Shown here: positions 11,352 through 20,958 of the stretch, piece by piece
How positions within the stretch are numbered: the stretch's first letter is position 1
How the letters are laid out: every line of letters starts with the position of its first letter
Assembly: GCA_029953615.1 (NCBI GenBank)
Contig: CP124529.1
Span: 1,950,998 to 2,014,997 of the forward strand
Direction of reading: 5' to 3'
DNA from: Pseudomonas putida
Lineage (GTDB): Bacteria > Pseudomonadota > Gammaproteobacteria > Pseudomonadales > Pseudomonadaceae
Length of the DNA: 64,000 bases
Made by a program: the position numbers and the translations under genes
The notes under the pieces: generated by a model
Told to the model about the DNA's origin: nothing
Seen by the model: the letters and a program-made list of their open reading frames with translations, nothing else
The model's database searches: none

Positions 11352-12449
11352 TCAAAGCTGGGCCACGATCGCGCGGTAATCCGCCGACAACGTGGCCTGT
11401 AGAATCTCTTTCGGATAGTCGTCGGTCACCACGGCCTCGCCCATCTGGCGCAGCAGCACCAGACGCAGACGGCCGTCGAGCACTTTTTTGTCGACCGCCA
11501 TGTGTTCCATGAAATGCGCCGGGGTCATTTCCTGTGGTGGCACCACCGGCAAACCTGCGTCCTGCAACAGGCGGATTCCGCGATCGCGCTCGGCCTGCTC
11601 GATCCAGCCAAGGCGCATGGACATCTCCAGGGCCATTACCGTGCCCGCCGCCACGGCTTCGCCGTGCAGCCACACGCCATAGCCCATATGGGTCTCGATG
11701 GCATGCCCGAAGGTATGCCCCAGGTTCAATGTGGCGCGCACGCCAGATTCGCGCTCGTCGGCACCCACCACCGCGGCCTTGGCCGCGCAAGAGCGGCGGA
11801 TGGCCTCGGTCAGCGCCACAGGGTCGAGGGCACGCAGCGCCTGCATATTGTCCTCGAGCCAGGCGAGAAACGGCTTGTCACAGATCAGGCCGTACTTGAT
11901 CACTTCGGCCAGGCCTGCGGACAACTCGCGCGCCGGCAGGGTCTTGAGACTGGTGGTGTCGATCAGCACCGCATTGGGCTGGTAGAAGGCACCAACCATG
12001 TTCTTGCCCAGCGGGTGATTGATGCCGGTCTTGCCGCCGACCGAAGAGTCGACCTGAGACAGCAGGGTGGTCGGCACCTGGATAAAGTCGACGCCGCGCT
12101 GGTAACAGGCGGCAGCGAAACCGGCCATGTCACCGATCACGCCGCCGCCCAGGGCGACCACGGTGGTGCGGCGGTCGTGCCGTGCCGTCAGCAGGCCATC
12201 GAAGATCAGTTGCAGGGTTTCCCAGTTCTTGTGGGCCTCGCCATCTGGCAATACCACCGGCAGCACCGAATAGGCACCCAGGGTCTTGCTCAGGCGTTCG
12301 AGATACAGGGGCGCGACGGTCTCGTTGGAAACGATGGCAACCTGCCGCCCGGCGATGTGCGGCGCCAGCAGCTCGGGCTGGTCCAGCAGGCCTTCGCCAA
12401 TGTAGATCGGGTAGCTACGCTCGCCCAGGTCGACCTTTAGTGTCTGCAT
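11352..12449 (-). CDS. aroB: 3-dehydroquinate synthase
   Basis: A 365-residue NAD- and metal-dependent enzyme of the shikimate pathway. It converts DAHP to 3-dehydroquinate in the cytosol. Visible motifs are the NAD-binding [15 protein letters not shown] and the substrate-binding [19 protein letters not shown] region; [10 protein letters not shown] contains metal-ligand histidines. ATG at 12449 is chosen over a TTG at 12461: GGGGA lies just before it and the family starts [18 protein letters not shown]. It follows aroK by 96 bp, giving the conserved aroK-aroB-damX-like order. Confidence 0.96.
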   Translation of the reverse strand: MQTLKVDLGERSYPIYIGEGLLDQPELLAPHIAGRQVAIVSNETVAPLYLERLSKTLGAYSVLPVVLPDGEAHKNWETLQLIFDGLLTARHDRRTTVVALGGGVIGDMAGFAAACYQRGVDFIQVPTTLLSQVDSSVGGKTGINHPLGKNMVGAFYQPNAVLIDTTSLKTLPARELSAGLAEVIKYGLICDKPFLAWLEDNMQALRALDPVALTEAIRRSCAAKAAVVGADERESGVRATLNLGHTFGHAIETHMGYGVWLHGEAVAAGTVMALEMSMRLGWIEQAERDRGIRLLQDAGLPVVPPQEMTPAHFMEHMAVDKKVLDGRLRLVLLRQMGEAVVTDDYPKEILQATLSADYRAIVAQL

Positions 12450-12545
12450 GTATCCCCACAATGTACTTGGACGCGGTGCCGTTCAGGCACCCGCGCGGTA
12501 ACGTTGAACCTCGCCTCGGCGCTGGTGGCCGAGAATAGTCCCGGG

Positions 12546-13064
12546 CTAACGGGGCGGCAACTGCTGCAAGCGCTCGAGAATATCGATCACCACCATGCGT
12601 GGCGGCCGCTCGTCGGTTTCCACCACCAGGTCGGCGATCTCGCGGTAGAGCGGGTCGCGGGTTTCCAGCAGGGCGCGCAAGGTCGCCTCGGGATTGGCGG
12701 TGCGCAGCAAGGGACGATTGCGATCGCGGGCGGTGCGGCCAACCTGCTGTTCCACCGAAGCATGCAGGTAGATAACCCGGCCACCCTGGTGCAGGGCCTT
12801 GCGGTTGGCTTCGCGCATCACCGCACCACCGCCGGTCGCCAGGACCACGCCGTCGAGTGCGCACAGCTCGGCGATCATCGCCTGTTCGCGGTCACGGAAA
12901 CCCGGCTCGCCTTCCTTGTCGAAAATCCACGGGATGTTGGCGCCGCATCGCAGTTCGATTTCCTTGTCGGAATCCTTGAACAGCAGGCGCAGCTCTTTGG
13001 CCAATAGGCGTCCGATGGTGCTTTTACCAGCGCCCATGGGTCCCACAAGTATCAAATTTCGCAC
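12546..13064 (-). CDS. aroK: Shikimate kinase
   Basis: A 172-residue P-loop kinase phosphorylating shikimate at the 3-hydroxyl. The Walker [10 protein letters not shown] spans residues 8-16; the shikimate-binding DxD-like DSDKEIE and the GGGAV loop are present, and the lid region contains [10 protein letters not shown]. The start is a GTG at 13064, four bases after the pilQ stop, so translation is probably coupled to pilQ. Shares the minus-strand cluster with aroB. Confidence 0.95.
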   Translation of the reverse strand: MRNLILVGPMGAGKSTIGRLLAKELRLLFKDSDKEIELRCGANIPWIFDKEGEPGFRDREQAMIAELCALDGVVLATGGGAVMREANRKALHQGGRVIYLHASVEQQVGRTARDRNRPLLRTANPEATLRALLETRDPLYREIADLVVETDERPPRMVVIDILERLQQLPPR

Positions 13065-13068
13065 AGAA

Positions 13069-14337
13069 TCAACGACTCACAGCAATCGCCTGGTCACTCA
13101 TGATACGCGGAGTCAGGAAGACCAGCAGCTCGGATTTTTTCTCTTGTAATGCATCGCGTCGAAACAGCCGCCCAACATACGGCAGATCGCCGAAAAATGG
13201 CACCTTGTCGACCACATTGTTTTGCGAAGTCGAGTACACGCCACCGATCACGATGGTTTCGCCGTCCGCCACGCGAACCTTGGCATTGACCTCGTTCTTG
13301 CGAATCGGCGGTACGTTGTTCAAGGCATTGACGTAATCCGGCTCGTCCTTGGTCACCCTGACGGTCATGATCACCTTGTTGTCCGGAGTGATCTGCGGGG
13401 TCACTTCCAGCGACAGCGAGGCTTCGCGGAACGCGACCGAGGTGGCGCCACTCTTGCTGGTTTCCTGGTACGGCACCTCGGTGCCCTTGAGGATCCTGGC
13501 CGTTTCCTTGTCGGCGGTGACTACCTTGGGCTGCGAGATGATTTCACCATTGCCGCTCTTTTCCATGGCGCTGAGCTCCAGGTCGAGCAGCACGCCGCCG
13601 CGCAGCAGGCCCAGGCCGATGCTGCTGCCCACGCGCTCCACTCCAAGGTCGACGAACAACTCCTTGCCCGGCCGCGGGGCTTCAACGTACAGAGGCCCAC
13701 CCCAACGTACCCCCAGGCTTTTCTCGTAATCGACGTTGGCCTCGACGATACGCGCCTCTATTGTCACCTGCCGCACTGGCACGTCCAGCTGCGCCACCAG
13801 TTGCCGCAACTCGGCGAGGCGGTCGGCGGGCTGGTATGCCACCAGGGTATTGGTGCGTTCATCGACACTCAGGCTACCCCGCCCGGTGAGAATACCGTCA
13901 TCCGCCAGGCTCGCCAGCAGCAACTCCGCCATTTCGGCGGCCTTGGCGTGATGGATGGGCAACAGTTCCCGACGCAACGGTTGCACCTGCGCATCCAGCG
14001 CCTGGCCCACACGTGCATTGGCAGACTGAGCGGCAAACTCGGCCGCAGGCGCCACCAACAGCACATTACCCTCCTGGCGCCGGGCCAGGCCCTTGCTGCG
14101 CAGTACCAGGTCCAGCGCCTGGCCCCATGGCACATCCTCCAGGCGCAAGGTGACGCTACCCTGCACAGCATCGCTGGCGACCAGGTTGACGCCGGCATAG
14201 TCAGCCAGCACCTGCAGCACCGAACGCACTTCCACATCCTGGAAGTTCAACGACAGCGGTTCACCCTGACAAGGCATCGCCAGCGCCAGCGGGATCGGCA
14301 GCAACGCTGCCAGTGCCCATTTTTTCAATGTTTTCAT
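13069..14337 (-). CDS. pilQ: Short secretin, PilQ/HofQ type
   Basis: A 422-residue outer-membrane secretin. It has a signal peptide ([20 protein letters not shown]), an STN/N0 domain ([20 protein letters not shown]), one N1/KH-type domain and the C-terminal secretin pore domain ending with [17 protein letters not shown] and [13 protein letters not shown]. aeruginosa PilQ is about 700 residues and carries N-terminal AMIN domains; these are absent here, so this is the compact form seen in HofQ/competence-type systems. Start at ATG 14337 because the signal peptide begins there and AAGGAGG lies 12 bases upstream. It overlaps the end of the preceding pilOP gene by 77 bases. Confidence 0.85.
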   Translation of the reverse strand: MKTLKKWALAALLPIPLALAMPCQGEPLSLNFQDVEVRSVLQVLADYAGVNLVASDAVQGSVTLRLEDVPWGQALDLVLRSKGLARRQEGNVLLVAPAAEFAAQSANARVGQALDAQVQPLRRELLPIHHAKAAEMAELLLASLADDGILTGRGSLSVDERTNTLVAYQPADRLAELRQLVAQLDVPVRQVTIEARIVEANVDYEKSLGVRWGGPLYVEAPRPGKELFVDLGVERVGSSIGLGLLRGGVLLDLELSAMEKSGNGEIISQPKVVTADKETARILKGTEVPYQETSKSGATSVAFREASLSLEVTPQITPDNKVIMTVRVTKDEPDYVNALNNVPPIRKNEVNAKVRVADGETIVIGGVYSTSQNNVVDKVPFFGDLPYVGRLFRRDALQEKKSELLVFLTPRIMSDQAIAVSR

Positions 14338-15277
14338 CGTGGTCCGGGGCCTCCTTGCCCAGGCGCTTTGCGAGGGTGATGAACGCCGTGCGCTCGTGCC
14401 ACTCCCCAGCCATGAACAGCCGCTCGCGTACTTCGACCTGGCGTTGATCAACCCTTGCCACCACCCCCAGATCACGCCCGACCCGGTCCCCAGGACGTAC
14501 GCGATAGAGCCTGCCAGCCGCCAACAGCAGTGCTTCGTGCACCGCCCCACGCGACAGGCTGCCGACCATCTCCAGTTGTGCCAACGGCACACTGGCCAGC
14601 CGGGCCCCCATCAATCGCGTCGCCCCAGGGTCGAACGGGTCGACAGTGGGCGCTGCCGTCACGCCCCTGGCCGGCGTTTGCGCAAGCACAGCAGCCGTCG
14701 GTGTGGGCGCCAGCGCCTCATAGGCATCAACCTGCAACCGCAGGCGCAACAGGCCAGGCTGACCAACGGCTGCCGCCAGCTGCAGGTCACCGCTGCGCAG
14801 CACCCGCGCCTGGCCCAACCAGTCGCCCAGCCACTGGCGCAGGGCCACGTAACGCCCCACCACCTGCAGCTCCAGCGGCACCTTGCGCAAACCGGCCTGC
14901 TGTTCGCCTTCATGCACATCGAACCGCTCGATGAGCAAACCATGCGCATGCGCCGAAGCCGCCAGGCGCTCAAGTAGCTCGCTCATGCCCTCCCCGGCCG
15001 CCAGGTGCCAGTGCGCCTCCTGCAAGCGTTGCTCGGCCATGGCCACGGACGCCTGGAGCTGCTCACGTTCGGCCTGCTGCAACGCGCTGGCTGCCTGCTG
15101 TTCGTTCAGCTGGGTGTGCCGGGTCTTCTCGAGCGCCTGCTGCTGCAAAACCACCGGCAGACGTATCGCGCAGCCCAAGCCGAACAACGCCACTGCCACC
15201 AGCACCGGCGCCAGTTGCCTGAAGCGTGAGGAGCGCTCGGCCACAGCCAGCCAGCCGAGCACCTGTGCAGCATTCAC
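14261..15277 (-). CDS. PilO-PilP fusion protein
   Basis: A 338-residue inner-membrane protein. Residues 1-40 contain a membrane helix (VLVAVALFGLGCAIRLPVV), 45-95 are a coiled coil, and 95-190 form a PilO-like ferredoxin fold. The C-terminal part from DPFDPGATRLMGARLASV to RTAFITLAKR resembles the PilP pilotin domain that contacts the secretin. In most Pseudomonas pilO and pilP are separate genes. The start is GTG 15277, whose GTGA overlaps the pilN stop, so translation is coupled. The last 25 residues, after the PilP-like fold, read through the pilQ signal-peptide region in another frame. Confidence 0.7.
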   Translation of the reverse strand: MNAAQVLGWLAVAERSSRFRQLAPVLVAVALFGLGCAIRLPVVLQQQALEKTRHTQLNEQQAASALQQAEREQLQASVAMAEQRLQEAHWHLAAGEGMSELLERLAASAHAHGLLIERFDVHEGEQQAGLRKVPLELQVVGRYVALRQWLGDWLGQARVLRSGDLQLAAAVGQPGLLRLRLQVDAYEALAPTPTAAVLAQTPARGVTAAPTVDPFDPGATRLMGARLASVPLAQLEMVGSLSRGAVHEALLLAAGRLYRVRPGDRVGRDLGVVARVDQRQVEVRERLFMAGEWHERTAFITLAKRLGKEAPDHDENIEKMGTGSVAADPAGAGDALSG

Positions 15278-15810
15278 GACCAGAACGCCGAAACGCGCGC
15301 GTCCAGCAGGAATTCGTCGCCGCCCGGCAGGCTCCTGATACGCTTGAGCTGCAGATCGAGCAACGCATTCGAGCGACCCAGGTCACGCATGAACTGCGCG
15401 ACCACGGCACCGGACGTGGCCAGCCCGGTCATTTGCAGCCGGCCATTTTCCAGACGGAGGTCGAGTAGCTGTACCCCCACTGGCAACGCCCTCTCGAGGT
15501 CGGCGAACACCCCGGTCAGCACATCCTGATGGGCGCGCAGGCCTTCCAGCGCCGCCGTGCGGGCCAGCAGTGCCTCGTGCTGTGCACGCACCTCGGCCAG
15601 CGGCTGCAATTGCTCGCCAAACACTGCAAGGGCTGCCTGGCGCTGGGCATTGGCCAGCGCCTGCTGCTGCCCGCGCTGGCGAGCCAACTGGTCGACCAGC
15701 GTCACGGCACACAAGGCCAGCAGCACACCAGCGACCAGTTGCCTGCGAAAACACCGCAACGCCGCCTGGCGCTGCCGTTCGCGCCAGGGCAGAAGGTTCA
15801 GCCGCATCAT
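15274..15810 (-). CDS. pilN: Type IV pilus/competence inner-membrane protein PilN
   Basis: A 178-residue bitopic membrane protein. The N-terminus MMRLNLLPWRERQRQAALRC carries the conserved NLLPWRE motif by which PilN binds the groove of PilM. A membrane helix (LVAGVLLALCAVTLVDQLA) follows, then a coiled coil and a periplasmic fold. Start 15810 overlaps the pilM stop as ATGA; an ATG three bases later is equally possible. The stop overlaps the pilOP start as GTGA, showing a tightly coupled operon. Confidence 0.85.
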   Translation of the reverse strand: MMRLNLLPWRERQRQAALRCFRRQLVAGVLLALCAVTLVDQLARQRGQQQALANAQRQAALAVFGEQLQPLAEVRAQHEALLARTAALEGLRAHQDVLTGVFADLERALPVGVQLLDLRLENGRLQMTGLATSGAVVAQFMRDLGRSNALLDLQLKRIRSLPGGDEFLLDARVSAFWS

Positions 15811-16685
15811 TGGCGCAACCCTCCAAGCGCCAGGGCGCATGCCAGGATCATCGCGCCATCGACCTGCTCCAGGCCCGCCAGGTCGGGCAGCGGGCGACAC
15901 GGCAGGTTCAACTGCGAACCGAGGCTCTGCAACCGGCAGGGTTCGATCGGTGAACAGCTGGCGATCAACAGGCAATCGGGCAAAGGTTCACCGGCAAGCA
16001 GGGCCGGCAGGCGCTCCGGCAGCGCCGCCGTTATCGCCGCCATCCCCAGGCTCAGCTCACGCCGTTGCGGCTGGCCCGTCTGCCAGCTGTAGAGGGTGGT
16101 GCCATGCGTCTCGATACGCAGCAGCGCCGCCGCTTGCTGACTGCCCTGCGGCAGCATGCGCCCCAAGGCAATGCTGTCGACTTCCACGGCCTCCAGTTGC
16201 AACCCGGCCGCCTCGACGACGCCTGCAAGTGGTGCCAGCGCACGCTGCCGACATGCAGCCACCATCACCTCGGAACAGCCTGGCTGGACACGGGAGGCCC
16301 CCATGACCTGAAAATCCAGCGCCAGGTCTTCCAGCGGAAACGGGAACAGCCGTTCGGCGTCAGCCAGCAGTTGCGCCTCCATTTCTGCCCCGCCCTGTTC
16401 CGCTGGCAAGTGGCACAGCTTGCAGATCACCTGGCTGGCCGGCAGTGCCAGCGCTACGCGGCGCTGCCTGAGGCCGCTGCGTCGGTAGGCACGCTTAAGG
16501 GCTGCCACCACGGCGGCCGGCTCTGCCGCCCAGTCACTACCAGCCGGCGATTCGAACGGTTCTTGTACCGCGGCAAGCACCCGGCAGCGTCGGTTACGCC
16601 GCTGCAGTTGCACCATCCGAACGTTGTCAGGGGCAATTTCCAGCCCCACGAGTGAACCGGCATCCTTGCCGAAGCGTCCTAGCAT
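15807..16685 (-). CDS. pilM: Type IV pilus/competence cytoplasmic protein PilM
   Basis: A 292-residue actin-like protein, shorter than the roughly 354 residues of P. aeruginosa PilM. It begins MLGRFGKDAGSLVGLEIAPD, the usual opening with the first phosphate-binding strand, and has the VALALPASQVICK segment of the family. It should bind nucleotide in the cytoplasm and recruit PilN through its NLLPWRE tail. AAGGA lies seven bases before the ATG at 16685. First gene of pilM-pilN-pilOP-pilQ-aroK-aroB, divergent from mrcA, as in other pseudomonads. Confidence 0.87.
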   Translation of the reverse strand: MLGRFGKDAGSLVGLEIAPDNVRMVQLQRRNRRCRVLAAVQEPFESPAGSDWAAEPAAVVAALKRAYRRSGLRQRRVALALPASQVICKLCHLPAEQGGAEMEAQLLADAERLFPFPLEDLALDFQVMGASRVQPGCSEVMVAACRQRALAPLAGVVEAAGLQLEAVEVDSIALGRMLPQGSQQAAALLRIETHGTTLYSWQTGQPQRRELSLGMAAITAALPERLPALLAGEPLPDCLLIASCSPIEPCRLQSLGSQLNLPCRPLPDLAGLEQVDGAMILACALALGGLRQ

Positions 16686-16792
16686 CGTGACATCCTTGCT
16701 GTCTGTCTCAACCCCGCGCCAACACTGGGCCACGCTGGCCCATCGAGGCGACGGGCAGCCTGACCGGTAACCCGGAGAGGCGAAAAAATGCT

Positions 16793-16798
16793 TATAAT
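16793..16798 (+). promoter_or_regulatory. Consensus -10 element upstream of mrcA
   Basis: A perfect TATAAT lies 65 bp before the mrcA start in the pilM/mrcA divergent spacer. No good -35 hexamer is visible at 16-18 bases, so it is a partial promoter call. Confidence 0.5.
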
Positions 16799-16863
16799 GC
16801 CCAGCGTTTTCTGGTCCGCCGGACCTGCGCGCAATCCACTCCCAACCTGGACACCGAAAAGCC

Positions 16864-19317
16864 TTGATACGCCTGCTGAAGTTCTTCTGGTGGTCTTCCG
16901 TCGCAGTCATCTGCGCGCTCGTACTCGGTGTGAGCGGTGCGTTTCTGTATCTTAGCCCCAGCCTGCCCTCGGTCGAATCGCTCAGAAGCATCCAGTTGCA
17001 GATCCCCCTAAGGGTGTACAGCAGCGACGGCAAGCTGATTGCCGAGTTCGGCGAAATGCGTCGCTCGCCAATCCGTTTCGCGGAAATTCCCCCACAGTTC
17101 ATCCAGGCGCTTCTGTCGGCCGAGGATGACAACTTCCTCAACCACTATGGTGTCGACCCCAGCAGCCTGATGCGCGCCGCGACCCAGCTGGTGAAAACCG
17201 GGCATATCCAGACCGGCGGCAGTACCATCACCATGCAGGTGGCGAAGAACTTCTTCCTTACCAGCGAACGCAGCTTCTCGCGCAAGACCAACGAAATCCT
17301 GCTGGCCCTGCAGATCGAGCGTGAGCTGACCAAGGACGAGATCCTCGAGCTGTACGTGAACAAGATCTACCTGGGCAACCGCGCCTACGGTATCGACGCC
17401 GCCGCGCAGGTGTACTACGGCAAGTCGATCCGCGACGTGAGCCTGGCGCAGATGGCGATGATCGCCGGCCTGCCCAAGGCACCCTCGCGCTTCAACCCGC
17501 TGGCCAACCCGGTGCGCGCGAAAGAGCGCCGCGACTGGATCCTTGGCCGCATGTACAAGCTGGGTAAGATCGACGAAGCCAGCTACCAGGCAGCCCTTGC
17601 CGAACCGCTCAACGCCAGCTACCACGTGCCCACACCTGAGGTGAATGCACCTTACATCGCCGAAATGGCCCGCGCCGAAATGGTCGGCCGCTACGGCAGC
17701 GACGCCTACACCGAAGGTTTCCGCGTTACCACCACTGTGCCCAGCGACATGCAGGAAATGGCCAACAAGGCCATCCTCAACGGCCTCTCCGCCTACGATG
17801 AGCGCCACGGCTACCGCGGCCCCGAAGCACGTTTCCCGGGCCGCACCCAGGCGGCCTGGCTGCAGGAACTGGGCAAGCAGCGCAGCCTTGGCGGCCTGGA
17901 GCCGGCAATCGTCACCCAGGTCGAGAAAACCGGCCTCAAGGTGCTGACCCGCAGTGGCCAGGAAGAGATGGTGGCCTGGGACACCATGAAATGGGCGCGC
18001 CCGTTCATCAACAGTAACGCCCAGGGCCGTGCGCCGCAGTCACCGGCAGACGTGGCCCAGGTCGGCGACCTGGTACGCCTGCAGCGCCTGGAGGATGGCA
18101 AGCTCAAGTTCAGCCAGGTACCAGGGGCACAGAGTGCACTGGTCACCCTTGACCCGTACAACGGCGCCATCCGCGCCCTGGTCGGCGGTTTCTCGTTCGA
18201 GCAGAGCAACTACAACCGTGCCATGCAGGCCAAGCGCCAGCCGGGCTCGAGCTTCAAGCCATTCGTCTACAGTGCCGCCCTGGACAGTGGCTATACCGCA
18301 TCCAGCCTGGTCAACGACGCGCCAATCGTGTTTGTCGACGAGTACCTGGACAAGGTCTGGCGACCGAAGAACGACACCAATACCTTCCTTGGCCCGATCC
18401 GCATGCGCGAAGCGTTGTACAAGTCGCGCAACCTGGTGTCGATCCGCCTGCTGCAGGCCATGGGCGTGGACCGCACCATCGACTACATCGCCAAGTTCGG
18501 CTTCAACAAACAGGACCTGCCACGTAACCTGTCGCTGGCACTGGGCACCGCTACCCTGACCCCGATGGAGATCGCAACCGGCTGGAGCACCTTTGCCAAC
18601 GGCGGCTACAAGATCACCCCGTACCTGATCGAGCGCATCGAAAGCCGTAGCGGCGAGACGCTGTTCACTGCCAACCCGGCCCGGGTACCGCAAGGTGTCG
18701 AGGACCAGGCGGGCCTGGCAGCGCCCGAACAGCCGATCAGCACCGCCGCCATGCCGGGCGAGGCACCCGCTGCCTTCAGCCAGGTGGCGTCGGCACCGCA
18801 GGCGCCGGCCGTGGCCGAGCAGATCATCGACGGGCGCACCACCTACATCCTCACCAGCATGCTGCAGGACGTGATCAAGCGTGGCACCGGCCGCCGGGCA
18901 CTGGCCCTGGGCCGTACCGATCTGGCAGGCAAGACCGGTACCACCAACGAGTCCAAGGACGCCTGGTTCTCCGGCTACAACGCTGACTACGTGACCACCG
19001 TGTGGGTCGGTTTTGATCAGCCCGAAACCCTGGGCCGCCGCGAGTATGGCGGCACCGTGGCACTGCCGATCTGGATGAGTTTCATGGGCGCGGCGCTCAA
19101 GGACAAGCCTATGCATGCACCGGCCGAGCCGGAAGGCATCCTCAGCCTGCGCGTCGATCCGGTCAGCGGCCGTGCCGCTTCGCCGAGCACGCCGAATGCC
19201 TACTTCGAGCTGTTCAAGGCCGAAGACTCGCCGCCGTCGGTGGACGAACTGGGCACTGGCGCAGCACCGGGCAGCCCGTTGCCGGCGGATGAAGCGGCGC
19301 CGATGGATCTGTTCTAA
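16864..19317 (+). CDS. mrcA: Penicillin-binding protein 1A (bifunctional transglycosylase/transpeptidase)
   Basis: An 817-residue class A PBP that polymerises and cross-links peptidoglycan. It has an N-terminal membrane anchor (residues 8-30). The GT51 domain holds the catalytic glutamate in SAEDDNFLNHYG (E87) and the GGSTITMQVAKN motif. The transpeptidase domain has SXXK at about 462-465 (GSSFKP), the SRN motif in YKSRNLVSIR, and KTGTT near 690. An OB-like insert separates the two domains. The start is a TTG at 16864, where the family sequence MIRLLKFFWWSSVAV begins; the ribosome site is weak. Divergent from pilM. Confidence 0.96.
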   Translation: MIRLLKFFWWSSVAVICALVLGVSGAFLYLSPSLPSVESLRSIQLQIPLRVYSSDGKLIAEFGEMRRSPIRFAEIPPQFIQALLSAEDDNFLNHYGVDPSSLMRAATQLVKTGHIQTGGSTITMQVAKNFFLTSERSFSRKTNEILLALQIERELTKDEILELYVNKIYLGNRAYGIDAAAQVYYGKSIRDVSLAQMAMIAGLPKAPSRFNPLANPVRAKERRDWILGRMYKLGKIDEASYQAALAEPLNASYHVPTPEVNAPYIAEMARAEMVGRYGSDAYTEGFRVTTTVPSDMQEMANKAILNGLSAYDERHGYRGPEARFPGRTQAAWLQELGKQRSLGGLEPAIVTQVEKTGLKVLTRSGQEEMVAWDTMKWARPFINSNAQGRAPQSPADVAQVGDLVRLQRLEDGKLKFSQVPGAQSALVTLDPYNGAIRALVGGFSFEQSNYNRAMQAKRQPGSSFKPFVYSAALDSGYTASSLVNDAPIVFVDEYLDKVWRPKNDTNTFLGPIRMREALYKSRNLVSIRLLQAMGVDRTIDYIAKFGFNKQDLPRNLSLALGTATLTPMEIATGWSTFANGGYKITPYLIERIESRSGETLFTANPARVPQGVEDQAGLAAPEQPISTAAMPGEAPAAFSQVASAPQAPAVAEQIIDGRTTYILTSMLQDVIKRGTGRRALALGRTDLAGKTGTTNESKDAWFSGYNADYVTTVWVGFDQPETLGRREYGGTVALPIWMSFMGAALKDKPMHAPAEPEGILSLRVDPVSGRAASPSTPNAYFELFKAEDSPPSVDELGTGAAPGSPLPADEAAPMDLF

Positions 19318-19340
19318 GGGCCCTCGAAGGCAACACCGAC

Positions 19341-19427
19341 CTGTGGGAGCGGGCATGCCCGCGAACACCGGCGCAGCCGGTGCCAGCCTCCGCGCTGAGT
19401 TCTTCGCGGGCATGCCCGCTCCCACAG
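19341..19427. repeat. REP pair, family A, long spacer
   Basis: Two inverted family A units flank a spacer that itself contains the small palindrome ACCGGCGCAGCCGGT. The same spacer type recurs at 51793, showing that the whole paired unit, not only the REP, is dispersed. Confidence 0.9.
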
Positions 19428-19453
19428 AGGCCGCGCCAATCCCACCGGCAAAC

Positions 19454-19489
19454 AAAAAGCCCCGGCTCATACGAGCCGGGGCTTTTTTG
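19454..19489. terminator. Bidirectional terminator between mrcA and maeB
   Basis: A perfect stem AGCCCCGGCTC / GAGCCGGGGCT with a five-base loop region is flanked by an A tract on the left and a T tract on the right, so it can stop transcripts from both convergent genes. Confidence 0.92.
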
Positions 19490-19505
19490 TGTCGCCAGGC
19501 AGCAA

Positions 19506-20774
19506 TCAGCCGTTGAACACGTCATCCACGCTGGTCAGCGGGTAGTGCTTCGGATACGGCAGGGTAGCCACGCCGGATTCGATGGCGGCCTTGGCCACAG
19601 CGTCGGAAACGACGGTGATCAGACGGGCGTCCAGCGGCTTCGGAATGATGTACTCACGACCGAACTCCAGGCCCTCGACGCCGTAGGCTTCGCAGACTTC
19701 CTTCGGAACCGGCAGCTTGGCCAGGTCTTTCAGGGCGACGGCGGCGGCGATTTTCATTTCTTCGTTGATGCGCTTGGCGCGTACGTCCAGGGCACCACGG
19801 AAGATGAACGGGAAGCCCAGTACGTTGTTGACCTGGTTCGGGTAGTCGGAACGACCGGTAGCCATGATCACGTCGCTGCGAGTGGCGTGCGCCAGCTCTG
19901 GCGAGATTTCCGGGTCCGGGTTCGAGCAGGCGAACACGATCGGGTTGGCAGCCATCGACTTCAGGCCTTCGGCGCTCAGCAGGTTCGGGCCGGACAGGCC
20001 TACGAACACGTCAGCACCGTCGAGGGCGTCAGCCAGGGTGCGCTTGTCGGTAGCATGGGCGAACTGCGCCTTGTACTGGTTCAGGTCGTCACGGCCAGCG
20101 TGGATCACGCCGCTGCGGTCGATCATGTAGATGTTTTCGACCTTGGCACCCATGCTCACCAGCAGCTTCATGCAGGAAATGGCTGCAGCGCCGGCCCCCA
20201 GGCAGACGATCTTGGCGTCTTCCAGCTTCTTGCCGGCGATTTCCAGGGCGTTGATCATACCGGCCGCGGTCACGATGGCGGTGCCGTGCTGGTCATCGTG
20301 GAATACCGGGATGTCGCACTGTTCGATCAGGGTGCGTTCGATTTCGAAGCACTCAGGCGCCTTGATGTCTTCGAGGTTGATGCCACCGAAGGTGATCGAG
20401 ATGCGGCGAACGGTGTCGATGAACGCTTGCGGGCTTTCCGACTCGACTTCGATGTCGAATACGTCGATACCGGCGAAACGCTTGAACAGAACACCCTTGC
20501 CTTCCATGACCGGCTTGGAAGCCAGTGGGCCGAGGTCGCCCAGACCGAGGATGGCGGTGCCATCGGAAATCACCGCAACCAGGTTGCCCTTGCCGGTGTA
20601 TTTGTAAGCCAGCTCTGGATCACGGCCAATTTCACGCACCGGCTCAGCAACACCTGGGCTGTAGGCCAGGGCGAGGTCACGGGCGGTGGCAGTGGGCTTG
20701 GAGAGCTCGACGCTCAGTTTCCCCGGACGAGGTTGAGCGTGGTATTCGAGAGCGGCGGTTTTCAGGTCTGACAT
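19506..20774 (-). CDS. maeB: Malic enzyme, NAD(P)-dependent, short form
   Basis: A 422-residue oxidative decarboxylase of malate to pyruvate, here without the phosphotransacetylase-like tail found in the long MaeB of enterobacteria. Seen are the N-terminal malic domain with LALAYSPGVAEPVREI and NAVISDGTAILGLGDLG, the metal/substrate motif FHDDQHGTAIVTAAGM, and the NAD(P)-binding CLGAGAAAISCMKLL. ATG 20774 is chosen because GGAA is well spaced before it; upstream codons extend to 20840 without homology. Converges with mrcA through a shared terminator. Confidence 0.94.
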   Translation of the reverse strand: MSDLKTAALEYHAQPRPGKLSVELSKPTATARDLALAYSPGVAEPVREIGRDPELAYKYTGKGNLVAVISDGTAILGLGDLGPLASKPVMEGKGVLFKRFAGIDVFDIEVESESPQAFIDTVRRISITFGGINLEDIKAPECFEIERTLIEQCDIPVFHDDQHGTAIVTAAGMINALEIAGKKLEDAKIVCLGAGAAAISCMKLLVSMGAKVENIYMIDRSGVIHAGRDDLNQYKAQFAHATDKRTLADALDGADVFVGLSGPNLLSAEGLKSMAANPIVFACSNPDPEISPELAHATRSDVIMATGRSDYPNQVNNVLGFPFIFRGALDVRAKRINEEMKIAAAVALKDLAKLPVPKEVCEAYGVEGLEFGREYIIPKPLDARLITVVSDAVAKAAIESGVATLPYPKHYPLTSVDDVFNG

Positions 20775-20958
20775 GGTGGGCATTCCGCTATTTACTGTTC
20801 TGACGGACCGCCGAGGATACGCAAAGAGCCGGGGAGTCACAAGACTGGTCGGTCACTTGTGTCAAGGCCTTTAGCCTACGACTTTACGCTATAACCCACG
20901 GGGGCATACGGCTCACAGTGTGTACAATCTGATAGCGAAATGTCTACATCTTTTGGCC

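Noticed and set aside
19341-19427. Regularly repeated palindromes that could suggest a CRISPR array
   Set aside because: Only paired inverted units per site, no regular spacers and no cas genes; they are REP elements.
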